Shown: in pieces, positions 17,090 through 26,359 of the stretch
Position numbering within the stretch: position 1 is the first letter of the stretch
How the letters are laid out: each line of letters opens with the position of its first letter
From: Pseudomonadota bacterium
GTDB taxonomy: Bacteria; Pseudomonadota; Alphaproteobacteria; Acetobacterales; Acetobacteraceae
Length of the DNA stretch: 44,468 nucleotides
Assembly: GCA_021808545.1 (NCBI GenBank)
Contig: JAKBBM010000012.1
Coordinates: 1 to 44,468, forward strand
Direction: 5' to 3'
Notes under the pieces: generated by a model
What the model saw: the letters and a program-made list of their open reading frames with translations, nothing else
The model's database searches: none
What the model was told of the DNA's origin: nothing
Made by a program: the position numbers and the translations under genes

Positions 17090-17113
17090 GGGGGACTTTT
17101 TGGTAAAGCCCCC
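17090..17113. terminator. GC-clamped hairpin between convergent genes
   Basis: ggggg-a-cttt pairs with aaag-ccccc around a ttggt loop, between the TAXI gene (stop 17079) and the pgm stop (17129). The core resembles a palindrome at 42607-42632. Confidence 0.45.
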
Positions 17114-17128
17114 CCCTAAAGCGCCTGT

Positions 17129-18532
17129 TTAATGCCCGGCGTTCGTGGCGGAGAAATCCGGCGCCAAGCCCGAGGCTGAAAGCTGAGCCGCCAGCGCGGA
17201 TTTGAGCTTGACCAGTCCAGATTCCGACTGGCTCTCGGCCCGGGCCACCAGCACCGCCTGGGTGTTGGAGGCGCGCAGCAGCCACCAGCCATCCTCGGTA
17301 TTCACGCGCACGCCGTCAGTGTCGGACACATCGGCCCCGCTGGCCTTGAGCCGCCCGGCCACCTCGGCCACCACGGCGAATTTACGGTCCTCGGCGCAAT
17401 CAAAGCGCAGCTCCGGCGTGTTCACCACTGCGGGCAGGCTGGCGCGGAAGGCGCTTAAAGAGTGCGGGCTGCGCGCCAGCACCCCCAGGATCCGCACCGC
17501 GGCATAGAGCGCATCGTCAAACCCGTACCATTTGTCATTATAGAAAATATGGCCGGACATTTCGCCCGCCAGCGGTGAGCCGATCTCGGCCATTTTGGAT
17601 TTGATCAGGCTATGCCCAGTCTTCCACATCAGCGGCTTGCCGCCGGCCTTGGCCACCTCGTTGAACAGAACCTGGCTTGCCTTCACATCGGCGATGATGC
17701 TCGCCCCCGGATGCGCGCGCAAAACATCGCGCGCCATCAGGATCAGGAACTGGTCGCCAAACAGAATATGCCCCTCATTATCGACAAGACCAATCCGGTC
17801 CGCATCGCCATCGAAAGCAATGCCCAGATCGGCATGCTCCGCCTTCACCGCCGCGATCAGCTGCTCCAGATTCTTCGGCACGGTTGGGTCCGGATGGTGC
17901 GCGGGGAACGTGCCATCCACCTTGGCGTTCAGCACCTTATGCCGGCCAGGCAGTTTCTCCACCAGCTTCATCAGCACATCGCCGGCGGCGCCATTGCCAT
18001 TATCCCAGATCACCTTCAGCGGTTTCTCGCCGTCATAATCCTGGAGCATCCGGGCGACATAGGCATCCGCGACATCCCTGCGCACGACATCGCCTTTCGC
18101 TTCGTCCACCACCTCGCCGGCGGTCGCGCGGCGACCCAAGGCCTGGATCTGCGGGCCGAAGAAGGGCTTGTTTTGCAGCATCATCTTGAAGCCGTTATAA
18201 TTCGGCGGATTATGGCTGCCAGTCACCATAACCGCGCCATCGGCCGGCGTGGCGAAGGCGGCGTAATAGAGCATCGGTGTTGGCCCCTGGCCGATGGCGA
18301 TGACATGCGCGCCGCTGGCCATCAGCCCCTCGATCAACGCCGCTTCCAGCATCGGCGAGGACAGCCGCCCATCGCGCCCAACCGCCACGGTCTTGCCGCC
18401 CGCCTCGACCACCATGGAGCCAAACACCCGGCCGATGGCGAATGCGTCCGCCTCGCCCAATGTCTCGCCCACAATGCCGCGAATATCGTACTCACGCAGG
18501 CTGCTCTTGTGGAATTGATGCGAAAAGCTCAT
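17129..18532 (-). CDS. Phosphoglucomutase/phosphomannomutase
   Basis: A 467-aa alpha-D-phosphohexomutase that interconverts hexose 6- and 1-phosphates, feeding UDP-glucose and GDP-mannose synthesis. All four signatures are visible: the phosphoserine loop VTGSHNPPNYNG near residue 100, the metal loop AFDGDADRIG near 240, the sugar-binding GEMSGH near 323, and the phosphate-binding C-terminal region with LRASNTQAVL. The ATG at 18532 has AGGAG nine bases upstream; an in-frame TTG two codons earlier is less likely. The gene lies 21 bases after galU, so the two enzymes act in series from one transcript. PGM versus PMM specificity cannot be decided. Confidence 0.92.
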   Translation of the reverse strand: MSFSHQFHKSSLREYDIRGIVGETLGEADAFAIGRVFGSMVVEAGGKTVAVGRDGRLSSPMLEAALIEGLMASGAHVIAIGQGPTPMLYYAAFATPADGAVMVTGSHNPPNYNGFKMMLQNKPFFGPQIQALGRRATAGEVVDEAKGDVVRRDVADAYVARMLQDYDGEKPLKVIWDNGNGAAGDVLMKLVEKLPGRHKVLNAKVDGTFPAHHPDPTVPKNLEQLIAAVKAEHADLGIAFDGDADRIGLVDNEGHILFGDQFLILMARDVLRAHPGASIIADVKASQVLFNEVAKAGGKPLMWKTGHSLIKSKMAEIGSPLAGEMSGHIFYNDKWYGFDDALYAAVRILGVLARSPHSLSAFRASLPAVVNTPELRFDCAEDRKFAVVAEVAGRLKASGADVSDTDGVRVNTEDGWWLLRASNTQAVLVARAESQSESGLVKLKSALAAQLSASGLAPDFSATNAGH

Positions 18533-18553
18533 CTGCAAACGCTCCTGTCAGCC

Positions 18554-19426
18554 TTAAGAATTAACGTAGTTTTTCAAGAATTCACGAACCTGGGGGGCAA
18601 GATCCGGACGGGCCAGGGAGAAGGCGATCTGCGCTTCCAGAAACCCCACTTTGTCACCGCAATCAAACCGCCGCCCCTGAAATTTCAGCCCGTGGAAGGG
18701 GGCATGGCCGATCATCTTGGCCATTGCATCGGTCAGTTGCACTTCATTGCCGGCCCCGCGCTCCATCTGGCTGAGATGCGCCACGACTTCCGGCAGCAGC
18801 ACGTAACGGCCGATGATCGAAAGATCGGAGGGTGCCTCTTCTGGGGCTGGTTTCTCAACCAGGCCGGTCACTTCCACACGCACGCCGTCCACCGCGCCGA
18901 CCTTCAAAATGCCATAACGGTTGGTCTGCTCGCGCGGCACTTGCGAAACGGCAACGACATTGCCACCCGTCTCGTTATAAACCTGGGCGAGCTGAGCCGT
19001 GCAGGGCACCTCGCCCAGCACCAGGTCATCGGGCAGCAAGATGGCGAACGGATCATCGCCAATAAAGGTGCGCGCGCACCAGATGGCATGGCCAAGGCCC
19101 AGCGGCACTTGCTGGCGCACGGTGGAGATGGAGCCGGGCGGCATCGCCTCCTCGCGCAGCAGCGCCAAGGCCTCGCGCTTGCCGCGTTCGGCCAGGGTCG
19201 CCTCCAGTTCGAAAGCAATATCAAAATGATCGATCAGCGCGGTCTTGCCACGGCCAGTGACCATGCAAAATTGCTCGATCCCGGCGGCCCGCGCCTCATC
19301 CACCGCGTATTGAATCAACGGCTTATCAACAACGGGGAGCATCTCTTTGGGCATTGCCTTGGTCGCGGGCAAAAAGCGCGTGCCCAGCCCCGCCACGGGA
19401 AGTACCGCTTTACGTAATGGCTTCAA
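18554..19426 (-). CDS. galU: UTP-glucose-1-phosphate uridylyltransferase
   Basis: A 290-aa GalU, close to the usual family length. It makes UDP-glucose from glucose-1-phosphate and UTP. Seen: the nucleotide-binding AVLPVAGLGTRFLPATKAMP followed by KEMLPVVDKPLIQY, then TGRGKTALIDHFD, LLPDDLV and the VEKPAPEEAPS segment. No good ATG precedes the conserved N-terminus. AGGAG sits 5 and 8 bases before two consecutive TTG codons (19429, 19426), so a TTG start is likely, which might limit translation. An ATG at 19468 would add 14 residues but lacks a ribosome site. It is the upstream gene of the galU-pgm pair. Confidence 0.9.
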   Translation of the reverse strand: MKPLRKAVLPVAGLGTRFLPATKAMPKEMLPVVDKPLIQYAVDEARAAGIEQFCMVTGRGKTALIDHFDIAFELEATLAERGKREALALLREEAMPPGSISTVRQQVPLGLGHAIWCARTFIGDDPFAILLPDDLVLGEVPCTAQLAQVYNETGGNVVAVSQVPREQTNRYGILKVGAVDGVRVEVTGLVEKPAPEEAPSDLSIIGRYVLLPEVVAHLSQMERGAGNEVQLTDAMAKMIGHAPFHGLKFQGRRFDCGDKVGFLEAQIAFSLARPDLAPQVREFLKNYVNS

Positions 19427-19429
19427 CAA

Positions 19430-19692
19430 ATCATCTCCTCGCTTCGCCGTCCGCCCGGTTCCTGCCATTTCCGTCTTGCCACGGCAAGCGGTCCATTCCG
19501 GACCGTTTATGACAAGCCCCCGCCCCCCCCAAGACAGAGCAGGCGCAACCGCCCGAGCATCCCTGGCATTGATGTCACAATTTTGTTCGTGAACAGGCAA
19601 GAGGCCGGCATTTAGCGGGCCGGCCGCCAGGACCGGCCGCCTTAAATGGCGACGAGATGAAATTTACCCGCCCTCCTCGCGGGGCGGGGCGT
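19430..19692. other. Spacer upstream of galU with several GC-rich inverted repeats
   Basis: No gene is seen. The stretch carries the likely galU promoter region and a cluster of ggccgg-type inverted repeats around 19600-19640. It also holds the hairpin at 19667-19688 that ends the VOC gene. Confidence 0.4.
19667..19688 (-). terminator. Possible terminator of the VOC gene
   Basis: Perfect 7-bp stem cccgccc/gggcggg (19667-19673 and 19682-19688) with an 8-base loop, just downstream of the VOC stop codon on the minus strand. The following minus-strand sequence (taaattt) is only a weak T run. Confidence 0.45.
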
Positions 19693-20130
19693 TCAGCCCG
19701 GCAGGCGCATCAGCTCAATCCGGATACCGTCTGGATCGGTGCAGTAGATGAACTCGCCGGCCGGCCCATTATTCAGATAGGTTTCACGATGGACCTGTCC
19801 GCCATGCGCCAGAATTTTTTCCACCACGGGCTCAATGGCCTCGACCCGAAGGGAAAGATGCGTCAGCCCCAGCTGGTTCATCGGGCGCCGGACGGGCTCG
19901 CCACAATGATCGGGCGAGACATATTGCAGGAACTCAAGTTGAACCCCGTCTTTTTTCACGAATTGCGAGATCAGCTTAAGCGGACGCGCAACTTCCATGA
20001 CATCGGCGAAGGTATCGTCCACCTCGAATTTATCACCCACCTCAAAGCCGAGCGCGCCTGTATAAAACCGCAATGATCGCGCCGCATCCACGACACAAAG
20101 CCCGATATGGGAAAAATGGATCGCGCTCAC
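19693..20130 (-). CDS. VOC-family (glyoxalase/dioxygenase fold) protein
   Basis: A 145-aa protein with two beta-alpha-beta-beta-beta repeats. The first opens FSHIGLCVVDAARSLRFYTGALGF; the second has LTHLSLRVEAIEPVVEKILAHGG and ends FIYCTDPDGIRIELMRLP. Metal-ligand candidates are His in FSHIG, Glu in QLEFLQY, His in LTHLSL and Glu in RIELM, as in glyoxalase I, methylmalonyl-CoA epimerase and extradiol enzymes. The GTG at 20130 is chosen because GGAG precedes it by 8 bases and because the family starts right at this point. The substrate is unknown. The divergent-looking context does not place it in an operon. Confidence 0.82.
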   Translation of the reverse strand: MSAIHFSHIGLCVVDAARSLRFYTGALGFEVGDKFEVDDTFADVMEVARPLKLISQFVKKDGVQLEFLQYVSPDHCGEPVRRPMNQLGLTHLSLRVEAIEPVVEKILAHGGQVHRETYLNNGPAGEFIYCTDPDGIRIELMRLPG

Positions 20131-20216
20131 GATGCCAACTCCAACCTTATCTCGAACCGCATTGTTTGTTTCTCCCTTTATTTTCAACTCTTATGTTACA
20201 CCGCAAAATCGCAGGA

Positions 20217-21278
20217 TCACGCCCGCGCGCTGAACCCGCGCAGAAACGGTATGATCGCCTCATTGAACAAAGGCGGCGTTTCCTGCTGCACGAAATGTCC
20301 CGCTCCCGCAACCGGCACAATCGCGCGCAGCCCAGGCACCCGGCGGCGCATGCGCGCCTCCCAATCGGGAAAAAACCCAAAGGACGGATCATCCGCGCCA
20401 TACACAAACAAGGTCGGCACCCGCACATCCTCATCGGCCCAGGGGCGGCCAATCTCCCAATTCGCATCCGCCGTCCGGTAGGAATTCAGGCCGCCAATGA
20501 ATCGCAGCGCCGGATCGGGATGGTCATAGCCGCGCAGGAAAACCTGAAACTCGGCCTGGCTGAGCCAGGACCAGGGCAGCGCCGGCGCGGGGGGCAAGAC
20601 ATCAAGATAGCCCTTGCCCTGAGATGCAACGGTTTTCCAGCGCCATAGATCCCCCTCATGGCTGAGCGCATGAAAAATACGGTGGAGAAATTCCGCGCCC
20701 CCCGCCGCCAGCTCCCGCTCGGCTGGGCCAACCTCCTGGAAATAATGCAGATGCACGAAATGCTCCCGCGCCATCACGGCAAACCGCGCGCTGGGAAGCC
20801 GGTCTGGCGCGGCGGCTTGCGCCGGCGTGGGGTCTTCGGGCCGCAGACGGGGGGCACCCCCCAGCATCGCCCGGCCGGCCATGTCATAATCATAAGGGAT
20901 CGTCGCGATCAGGGCGCGCACCCGCCCTGGCGCGCGCACCGCGAGATTCCAGGCATATTGCGCGCCAAAATCCTGCCCGATCACAAAGGCGTCGGCTGCC
21001 TCGTAAGCATCCAGCACCGCCAGCAGATAATCCTGCATTTTATTGGCGGTGTAAAAAGACGCCGCGGCGGGCCGGTCGCTGCCGCCATAGCCTAAACTGT
21101 CGATCGCCACCGCGCGAAACCCCGCCGCCGCCAGTGGCGCCATCTGATGGCGCCACGAATAGGCCAATCCCGGAAACCCGTGGATCATCAACACCAGTGG
21201 GCCGCTGCCTTGCTCGATCGCGCGCAGCCTCACCGGGCCAGCCTTGATCATCCGCTCCTGCCACGTCACCTCGACCAT
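20217..21278 (-). CDS. Alpha/beta hydrolase, epoxide-hydrolase-like
   Basis: A 353-aa hydrolase. It has the oxyanion motif HGFPGLAYSWRHQM, then AIDSLGYGGSDRP, and the nucleophile-elbow VIGQDFGAQYAW. That elbow carries Asp instead of Ser, which is the mark of epoxide hydrolases and haloalkane dehalogenases. A cap domain follows. The acid is in FVYGADDPSFGF and the histidine in VAGAGHFVQQETP. An AAGGAGGGG ribosome site fits the ATG at 21278 (8-base spacing) better than the one two codons earlier. It lies next to a TetR gene and is transcribed in the same direction, 31 bases after it, so it may be controlled by it. The substrate is not known. Confidence 0.85.
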   Translation of the reverse strand: MVEVTWQERMIKAGPVRLRAIEQGSGPLVLMIHGFPGLAYSWRHQMAPLAAAGFRAVAIDSLGYGGSDRPAAASFYTANKMQDYLLAVLDAYEAADAFVIGQDFGAQYAWNLAVRAPGRVRALIATIPYDYDMAGRAMLGGAPRLRPEDPTPAQAAAPDRLPSARFAVMAREHFVHLHYFQEVGPAERELAAGGAEFLHRIFHALSHEGDLWRWKTVASQGKGYLDVLPPAPALPWSWLSQAEFQVFLRGYDHPDPALRFIGGLNSYRTADANWEIGRPWADEDVRVPTLFVYGADDPSFGFFPDWEARMRRRVPGLRAIVPVAGAGHFVQQETPPLFNEAIIPFLRGFSARA

Positions 21279-21309
21279 CCACATCCCCTCCTTTTTGCGC
21301 CCTGGCGGC

Positions 21310-21966
21310 CTACACCCCAAATCCCGCCGCGATGAAGACCAATAAACGCTGCAGCAGCGCCTCCCGGTCATCGGGTGTGCACAACCCCTCCGACAAAAGC
21401 GCCAAGCGTGCATAATCCGCCGCGCTGTTATGGTGCAAAACACCCAGCGCAAAGTGCAAGCGCCACATGATATCCTCGCGTGGAAAATGCGGCAAAGCCG
21501 TGGCCAGCGCATCGGCAAACCGGCGCAAATGGCGGACATCCGTCTCGATCACCTCACGGATTTCACGCGGCCCCTCGCCGCGCGCGCGGTTGAGAAAGCG
21601 TAACGCCATTTTGCGTTCATCGCTGACCCAAAGGGTTGGCGGCTCGATCAGGGCGCGCAGGATCCCGCGCGCATCCCCCGGATCGCGGGCCACGGCCTGG
21701 CGCAGCAAGGCCGCGCGGTCGCGGTTCAACTCCGCCGCCCGCGCCTTGAAAATGGCGAACATAAGCAGATTCTTCGACCCGAAATAATAGTTGATGGCGG
21801 CCAGATTGGCCCCGGCCCGGGCCGTAATGTCGCGCGATGAGACCGCCTCGAAACCGTGCTCGGCCACCAAGGCCTCGGCCGCCAGAAACAGCCGCTCCAC
21901 AACCCCAGCGCCGGGCTCCTCCGCTACCGCCGCCGGCTTGATGTCCGCCAGTCTGCCTCGCACCAT
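21310..21966 (-). CDS. TetR-family transcriptional repressor
   Basis: A 218-aa regulator. The N-terminal helix-turn-helix reads LFLAAEALVAEHGFEAVSSRDITARAGANLAAINYYFGSK (split here only by reading order), the typical TetR fold. The C-terminal half (LWVSDERKMALRFLNRA, then FPREDIMWRLHFALGVLHH) resembles the common alphaproteobacterial TetR ligand domain. The ATG at 21966 follows a G-rich tract; a GTG five codons earlier is possible. It is divergent from the four-gene acyl-CoA operon (22069 onward) and upstream of the hydrolase, so it probably represses one or both. Confidence 0.88.
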   Translation of the reverse strand: MVRGRLADIKPAAVAEEPGAGVVERLFLAAEALVAEHGFEAVSSRDITARAGANLAAINYYFGSKNLLMFAIFKARAAELNRDRAALLRQAVARDPGDARGILRALIEPPTLWVSDERKMALRFLNRARGEGPREIREVIETDVRHLRRFADALATALPHFPREDIMWRLHFALGVLHHNSAADYARLALLSEGLCTPDDREALLQRLLVFIAAGFGV

Positions 21967-21995
21967 CCGCCCCCCCTGCACCGCAAAGCAAAATA

Positions 21996-22049
21996 TTGAC
22001 AGATCCTCTAAATTACGTCAAACATTTGTTTTAATCGATTGTATGCAAT
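21996..22049 (+). promoter_or_regulatory. Promoter/operator region of the acyl-CoA operon
   Basis: A perfect TTGACA (21996-22001) lies 68 bases before the ATG at 22069, but the -10 at 17-base spacing (caaaca) is poor. A short palindrome attg-tatg-caat (22038-22049) could be a TetR operator. Suggestive only. Confidence 0.3.
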
Positions 22050-22068
22050 ACTGGAAACGGACCACGGG

Positions 22069-23067
22069 ATGAAATCTGTCATCTGCGCCGCCTTCGCGCC
22101 CCTTGAATCATTGACCATCGGCGCGGCGCCACGCCCCGAGATCGGCGAGACCGACATTCTCATCGCAGTCCAGGCCGCGGGCGTGAATTTTCCCGATGGG
22201 CTGATGGTGCAGGGCAAATATCAAACCAAACCCGCCCTGCCCTTTACCCCTGGCAGCGAGGCCGCCGGCGTCGTCGAGGCGGTGGGCGGCAAGGTCACCG
22301 GGTTCAAGCCCGGCGACCGGGTGGTTGCCTTCAGCGGCACCGGCGCCTTCGCCGAATATGTGAAGGTGCCGGCTTCACAAGTCTACCATCTGCCCGCCGG
22401 GGCCAACTGGGCCAGTGCCGCGGGCCTGCTGATCACGTATGGCACCTCCTATTACGCGCTCCGGGACCGGGCGGGGCTCAAGCCGGGCGAAACCTTGCTG
22501 GTGCTGGGAGCCGCGGGCGGCGTGGGGCTGGCGGCGGTCGAACTAGGCGCGCTGATGGGGGCCCGGGTGATCGCGGCGGCCTCCACCGCAGACAAGCTGG
22601 CCCTGGCCCGCGCCCGGGGCGCCGCCGAAACCATTAATTACGCCGATGAAGATCTGCGCGCGCGGCTAAAGGCGCTGACAGACGGGCGGGGCGTGGACGT
22701 TGTGTACGACCCGGTGGGCGGCGCCATGAGCATCGCCGCGGTTAAGAGCCTGGCCTGGGGTGGGCGCCATCTCGTGATTGGCTTCGCCCAGGGCGACATC
22801 CCATCTATTCCCACCAACCTGCTGCTACTTAAGAACGCGGCCGCCATCGGCGTGCTGTGGGGCAATGCGCTGCGCGCCGATCCCGCCTTGCATGCACGCA
22901 ACATCGCCGATCTCACCGCATGGCTTGCTGCGGGCAATATCAGCCCCGCGATCGACACGATCTTCCCGCTTGAACGCGCGGTGGCGGCGATCGCCCATGT
23001 CATGGACCGGCGCGCGCGCGGCAAGGTGATCCTGGCCGTGCGCCCCGACAAGGAGGACGAAGCATAA
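22069..23067 (+). CDS. Zinc-free quinone oxidoreductase-like MDR enzyme
   Basis: A 332-aa NAD(P)H-dependent oxidoreductase of the medium-chain dehydrogenase superfamily. Seen: the N-terminal GroES-like part (GVNFPDGLMVQGKYQTKP, then FTPGSEAAGVVEAVGG), the nucleotide-binding LVLGAAGGVGLAAVELG near residue 148, and GRGVDVVYDPVGG near 210. Zinc-binding cysteines are absent. ATG 22069 is chosen over a frame opening ten codons earlier. It is the first of four genes with overlapping ends, so it likely reduces an enone or enoyl intermediate in the pathway. The substrate is unknown. Confidence 0.88.
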   Translation: MKSVICAAFAPLESLTIGAAPRPEIGETDILIAVQAAGVNFPDGLMVQGKYQTKPALPFTPGSEAAGVVEAVGGKVTGFKPGDRVVAFSGTGAFAEYVKVPASQVYHLPAGANWASAAGLLITYGTSYYALRDRAGLKPGETLLVLGAAGGVGLAAVELGALMGARVIAAASTADKLALARARGAAETINYADEDLRARLKALTDGRGVDVVYDPVGGAMSIAAVKSLAWGGRHLVIGFAQGDIPSIPTNLLLLKNAAAIGVLWGNALRADPALHARNIADLTAWLAAGNISPAIDTIFPLERAVAAIAHVMDRRARGKVILAVRPDKEDEA

Positions 23068-25148
23068 TGACGCAAACAGTCACCTACACCCGGCATGGCG
23101 CGTTCGCCGAGGCGCTGATCGATAATCCGCCGGTCAACGCCACCTCGGCCAGCGTGCGCGCGGGCCTCGCGGCGGCCATCCGCACGGCCGAGGAAGACCC
23201 CGCGGTTCAGGCGCTGATCATACGCTGCGCCGGCAAAACCTTCATCGCGGGCGCCGATATTAAGGAATTCGGCAAGCCCATCGCACCACCGCAGTTGCCC
23301 ACGGTCATCCGCATGATGGACGAAGCCCGCAAGCCCATCATCGCCGCCATGCATGGTGCCGTGCTCGGCGGCGGCTTCGAGGTCGCCCTCGCCTGCCATT
23401 ACCGCATCGCCACCCCCAGCACGAAATTCGGTTTTCCCGAGGTCAAGCTGGGGTTGATGCCAGGCGCCGGCGGCAGCCAGCGCACACCGCGCTTGGCGGG
23501 CCTTGCCATGACCATCAAGCTGGTCACCGAGGGCGGACAGATCGATGCCAAGACCGCGCACGCCCATGGGCTGATCGATGAAATCGCCGAGGGCGATCTT
23601 GGCGCCGCGGCGCTGGCCTTCGCCGAACGGCTGGTGGCAGCGGGCAAGGGGGCGCGCAGTGCCCGCGACCTGCCCATGCCCGCCGATGATCCCGCCCTGT
23701 TTGAGGCGGCGCGCAAGACCCTGGCGCGCAAGATGCGCGGCCAGACCGCGCCGCTAAAGGCGCTGGAGGCGATCCGCCTTGGGTATGAAATGTCGTTCGA
23801 CGATGCCGTTGTGCGCGAACTGGAAATGTTCCGCGAAGCCATGGCCGGGCCGCAATCCAAGGCGCTGCGCAACCTGTTCGCGGCCGAACGCGAGGTGGCC
23901 CGTATTCCTGGCCTGCCCGAAACCCTGGCACCGCGCCCCATAAAAACCGTGGGCGTGATCGGCCTTGGCACCATGGGCCGGGGCATTGCCATGGCGGCCG
24001 CAAATGCCGGGCTGCCGGTGATTGCCGTTGGCTTGGATCTGAACAATCTCGACCAGGCCCTGCGCGCCATCGGCAAAATGTGGAGCGGCAATGTCGCCAA
24101 GGGCTCGCTCACGCAAGCGACCATGGATGAGCGGCTGGCGCTGATCACCCCCAGCGCCGACCCCACGGATCTGGCCGCGGCCGATCTGGTGATCGAGGCG
24201 GTAACCGAAGACATGGCCATTAAGACGGAGGTGTTCGCGCGGCTGGGCGCGGTCACACGGCCAGGCACCATCCTCGCCTCCAACACATCTTATCTTGATA
24301 TCGACGCGCTGGCCACGGCCTCGGGCCGGCCCGAGGATGTGTGCGGCATGCATTTCTTCAACCCCGCCCATGTGATGCGGCTGCTGGAGAATGTGCGCGG
24401 CGCGCGCACCGCCCCCGACGTGGTCGCGACCATCATGGCGTTTGGCAAGCGCATCGGCAAACTGCCCATACTCTCGGGCGTGTGCGACGGCTTCATCGTC
24501 AACCGGATGCTCGCCAAGCGTTCGCGCGAGGCATTCTTCCTGGTGGAGGAGGGCGCCAACCCCGAAGCGATCGACAAGGTCCTGGTCTCCTTTGGCTTTC
24601 CCATGGGGCCGTTCGCGCTCGGCGATCTCGCCGGGCTCGACGTACAGGCCGCCGCGCGCAAGGCACGCAAGGCCAGCGCCACGGCACGCGAATTGCGCGC
24701 CGATTTCGTGGAGCAGATGGTGGCGGCCGGGCGGCTGGGACAAAAAAGCGGTGCAGGCTGGTACCGCTATGGCGAGGACCGTAAGCCCGCCCACGATCCG
24801 GAAACGGACCGTCTCATCGCCGCCCACGCGCAAAAACACGGCTTGTTGCGCCGCGAGGTCCGCGCGGATGAGATCCGCGAGCGGCTGCTTTATGCCATGG
24901 TCAATGAAGGCGCGAAAATTCTGGGCGAGGGCATCGCCCCCCGCCCGCATGAGATCGACGTGGCAATGGTCAACGGTATTGGCTTTCCCGCCTATACGGG
25001 CGGGCCGATGTTCTGGGCCGACCAGATCGGGCTGGGCAAGGTACTGGCCAGCATAGAGCGTTTCCGCGCCGATTATGGCGATGAGTATTGGGCGCCAGCC
25101 CCGCTGCTGGTGGCGCATGCCGGCCAGGGACGAGGATTTTACGGATGA
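23067..25148 (+). CDS. Bifunctional enoyl-CoA hydratase / 3-hydroxyacyl-CoA dehydrogenase (FadB/FadJ type)
   Basis: A 693-aa fusion of the usual FadJ-like layout. Residues 1-190 form the crotonase part: AGADIKEFG, then [19 protein letters not shown] with the oxyanion hole, and [18 protein letters not shown] carrying the catalytic glutamates. From residue 290 comes the NAD-binding dehydrogenase ([45 protein letters not shown]) with two C-terminal helical domains ([16 protein letters not shown]). It carries out hydration and oxidation in beta-oxidation. The ATG overlaps the stop of the preceding gene, so translation is coupled. No thiolase gene is in the operon. Confidence 0.93.
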   Translation: MTQTVTYTRHGAFAEALIDNPPVNATSASVRAGLAAAIRTAEEDPAVQALIIRCAGKTFIAGADIKEFGKPIAPPQLPTVIRMMDEARKPIIAAMHGAVLGGGFEVALACHYRIATPSTKFGFPEVKLGLMPGAGGSQRTPRLAGLAMTIKLVTEGGQIDAKTAHAHGLIDEIAEGDLGAAALAFAERLVAAGKGARSARDLPMPADDPALFEAARKTLARKMRGQTAPLKALEAIRLGYEMSFDDAVVRELEMFREAMAGPQSKALRNLFAAEREVARIPGLPETLAPRPIKTVGVIGLGTMGRGIAMAAANAGLPVIAVGLDLNNLDQALRAIGKMWSGNVAKGSLTQATMDERLALITPSADPTDLAAADLVIEAVTEDMAIKTEVFARLGAVTRPGTILASNTSYLDIDALATASGRPEDVCGMHFFNPAHVMRLLENVRGARTAPDVVATIMAFGKRIGKLPILSGVCDGFIVNRMLAKRSREAFFLVEEGANPEAIDKVLVSFGFPMGPFALGDLAGLDVQAAARKARKASATARELRADFVEQMVAAGRLGQKSGAGWYRYGEDRKPAHDPETDRLIAAHAQKHGLLRREVRADEIRERLLYAMVNEGAKILGEGIAPRPHEIDVAMVNGIGFPAYTGGPMFWADQIGLGKVLASIERFRADYGDEYWAPAPLLVAHAGQGRGFYG

Positions 25149-26359
25149 GCGGACCCCAGGGCTTTGCCCCCAACCCACGCACGGCCGACCTTCTGGCCCG
25201 GCTGCGCGCCTTTATGGAGGCGCATATCTACCCGCATGAGCGGCGCTATTACGAAGAGGTCGCCACGGGCGACCGCTGGGCGCATGTCGGGCTGATCGAT
25301 GAATTAAAGCCGCTGGCGCGCGCGGCGGGGCTGTGGAACCTGTTCTTGCCCGCAAGCGGCCATGGGGCAGGGCTCACCAATCTTGAATATGCCCCGCTAT
25401 GCGAGGAAATGGGCCGTGTCCATTGGTGCCCGGCCGTATTTAATTGCGCCGCCCCGGACACCGGCAACATGGAAACGCTCGAGCGTTTTGGCACGCCCGC
25501 GCAAAAGGCGCGCTGGCTCACCCCCTTGCTGGAGGGGGAAATTCGCTCCGCCTTCGCCATGACCGAGCCCGATGTCGCCTCCTCCGATGCCACCAACATC
25601 CAAAGCTCCATCGTGCGCGACGGCGATGATTACGTCATCAACGGCCGCAAATGGTGGATTTCCGGCATGGGCGAGGCCGATTGCCAGCTCATGATCTTCA
25701 TGGGCAAGACCGACCCCACCGCCCCCCGGCATCAGCAGCAATCCATGATCCTCGTGCCCCGCGACACGCCAGGCGTTACCGTACTGCGGCCCATGACCGT
25801 GCTCGGTTATGACGACGCGCCGCACGGCCATATGGAAATCCTGTTCGAGAATGTGCGCGTGCCGGCCGCCAACATCCTCCTTGGCGAAGGGCGCGGCTTT
25901 GAAATCGCGCAAGCGCGGCTTGGGCCGGGGCGCATCCATCACTGCATGCGCCTGATCGGCATGGCCGAACGTGCGCTGGAGGCGATGTGCCGCCGCGTGA
26001 AGGCGCGCGTGGCCTTCGGCAAGCCGCTCGCCGCGCAAGGTGTCATCATCGAACGGATCGCCAATGCCCGGATCCTGATCGAGCAAGCCCGGCTGCTAAC
26101 CCTGCAAGCCGCGCACCGCATGGATTTGGTGGGCAACAAGGCCGCCCGGGCCGAGATCGCGATGATCAAGGTTGTCGCGCCCAACATGGCCTGCCAGGTC
26201 ATCGACTGGGCGATGCAGGCACATGGCGCGGCAGGCATCAGCCAGGATTTCTTCCTCGCCAATTATTACGCGCATGCCCGCAAAATCCGTTTCGCCGACG
26301 GCCCCGACGAGGTGCACCGCCACCAGCTTGGCCGCCTCGAACTGGCCAAATATGACTAA
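25145..26359 (+). CDS. Acyl-CoA dehydrogenase, ACAD10/11 type
   Basis: A 404-aa FAD enzyme. Family segments in order: [25 protein letters not shown] (flavin contact), [21 protein letters not shown], and [20 protein letters not shown]. The C-terminal base position reads FADGPDEVH with Asp385 where ordinary acyl-CoA dehydrogenases carry Glu in a YEGT-type motif. As I recall, the ADGPDEVH string marks the ACAD10/ACAD11 and LvaC branch, whose members remove phosphate from 4-phosphoacyl-CoAs rather than doing simple beta-oxidation. The next gene is an APH-type kinase, matching the fused or paired kinase of that pathway. The start overlaps the FadB-like stop by 4 bases. Confidence 0.9.
   Translation: MSGPQGFAPNPRTADLLARLRAFMEAHIYPHERRYYEEVATGDRWAHVGLIDELKPLARAAGLWNLFLPASGHGAGLTNLEYAPLCEEMGRVHWCPAVFNCAAPDTGNMETLERFGTPAQKARWLTPLLEGEIRSAFAMTEPDVASSDATNIQSSIVRDGDDYVINGRKWWISGMGEADCQLMIFMGKTDPTAPRHQQQSMILVPRDTPGVTVLRPMTVLGYDDAPHGHMEILFENVRVPAANILLGEGRGFEIAQARLGPGRIHHCMRLIGMAERALEAMCRRVKARVAFGKPLAAQGVIIERIANARILIEQARLLTLQAAHRMDLVGNKAARAEIAMIKVVAPNMACQVIDWAMQAHGAAGISQDFFLANYYAHARKIRFADGPDEVHRHQLGRLELAKYD

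Noticed and set aside
17612-19417. 601-codon plus-strand open frame
   Set aside because: It is antisense to pgm and galU; both minus-strand proteins have complete family motifs, while the plus-strand translation resembles nothing.
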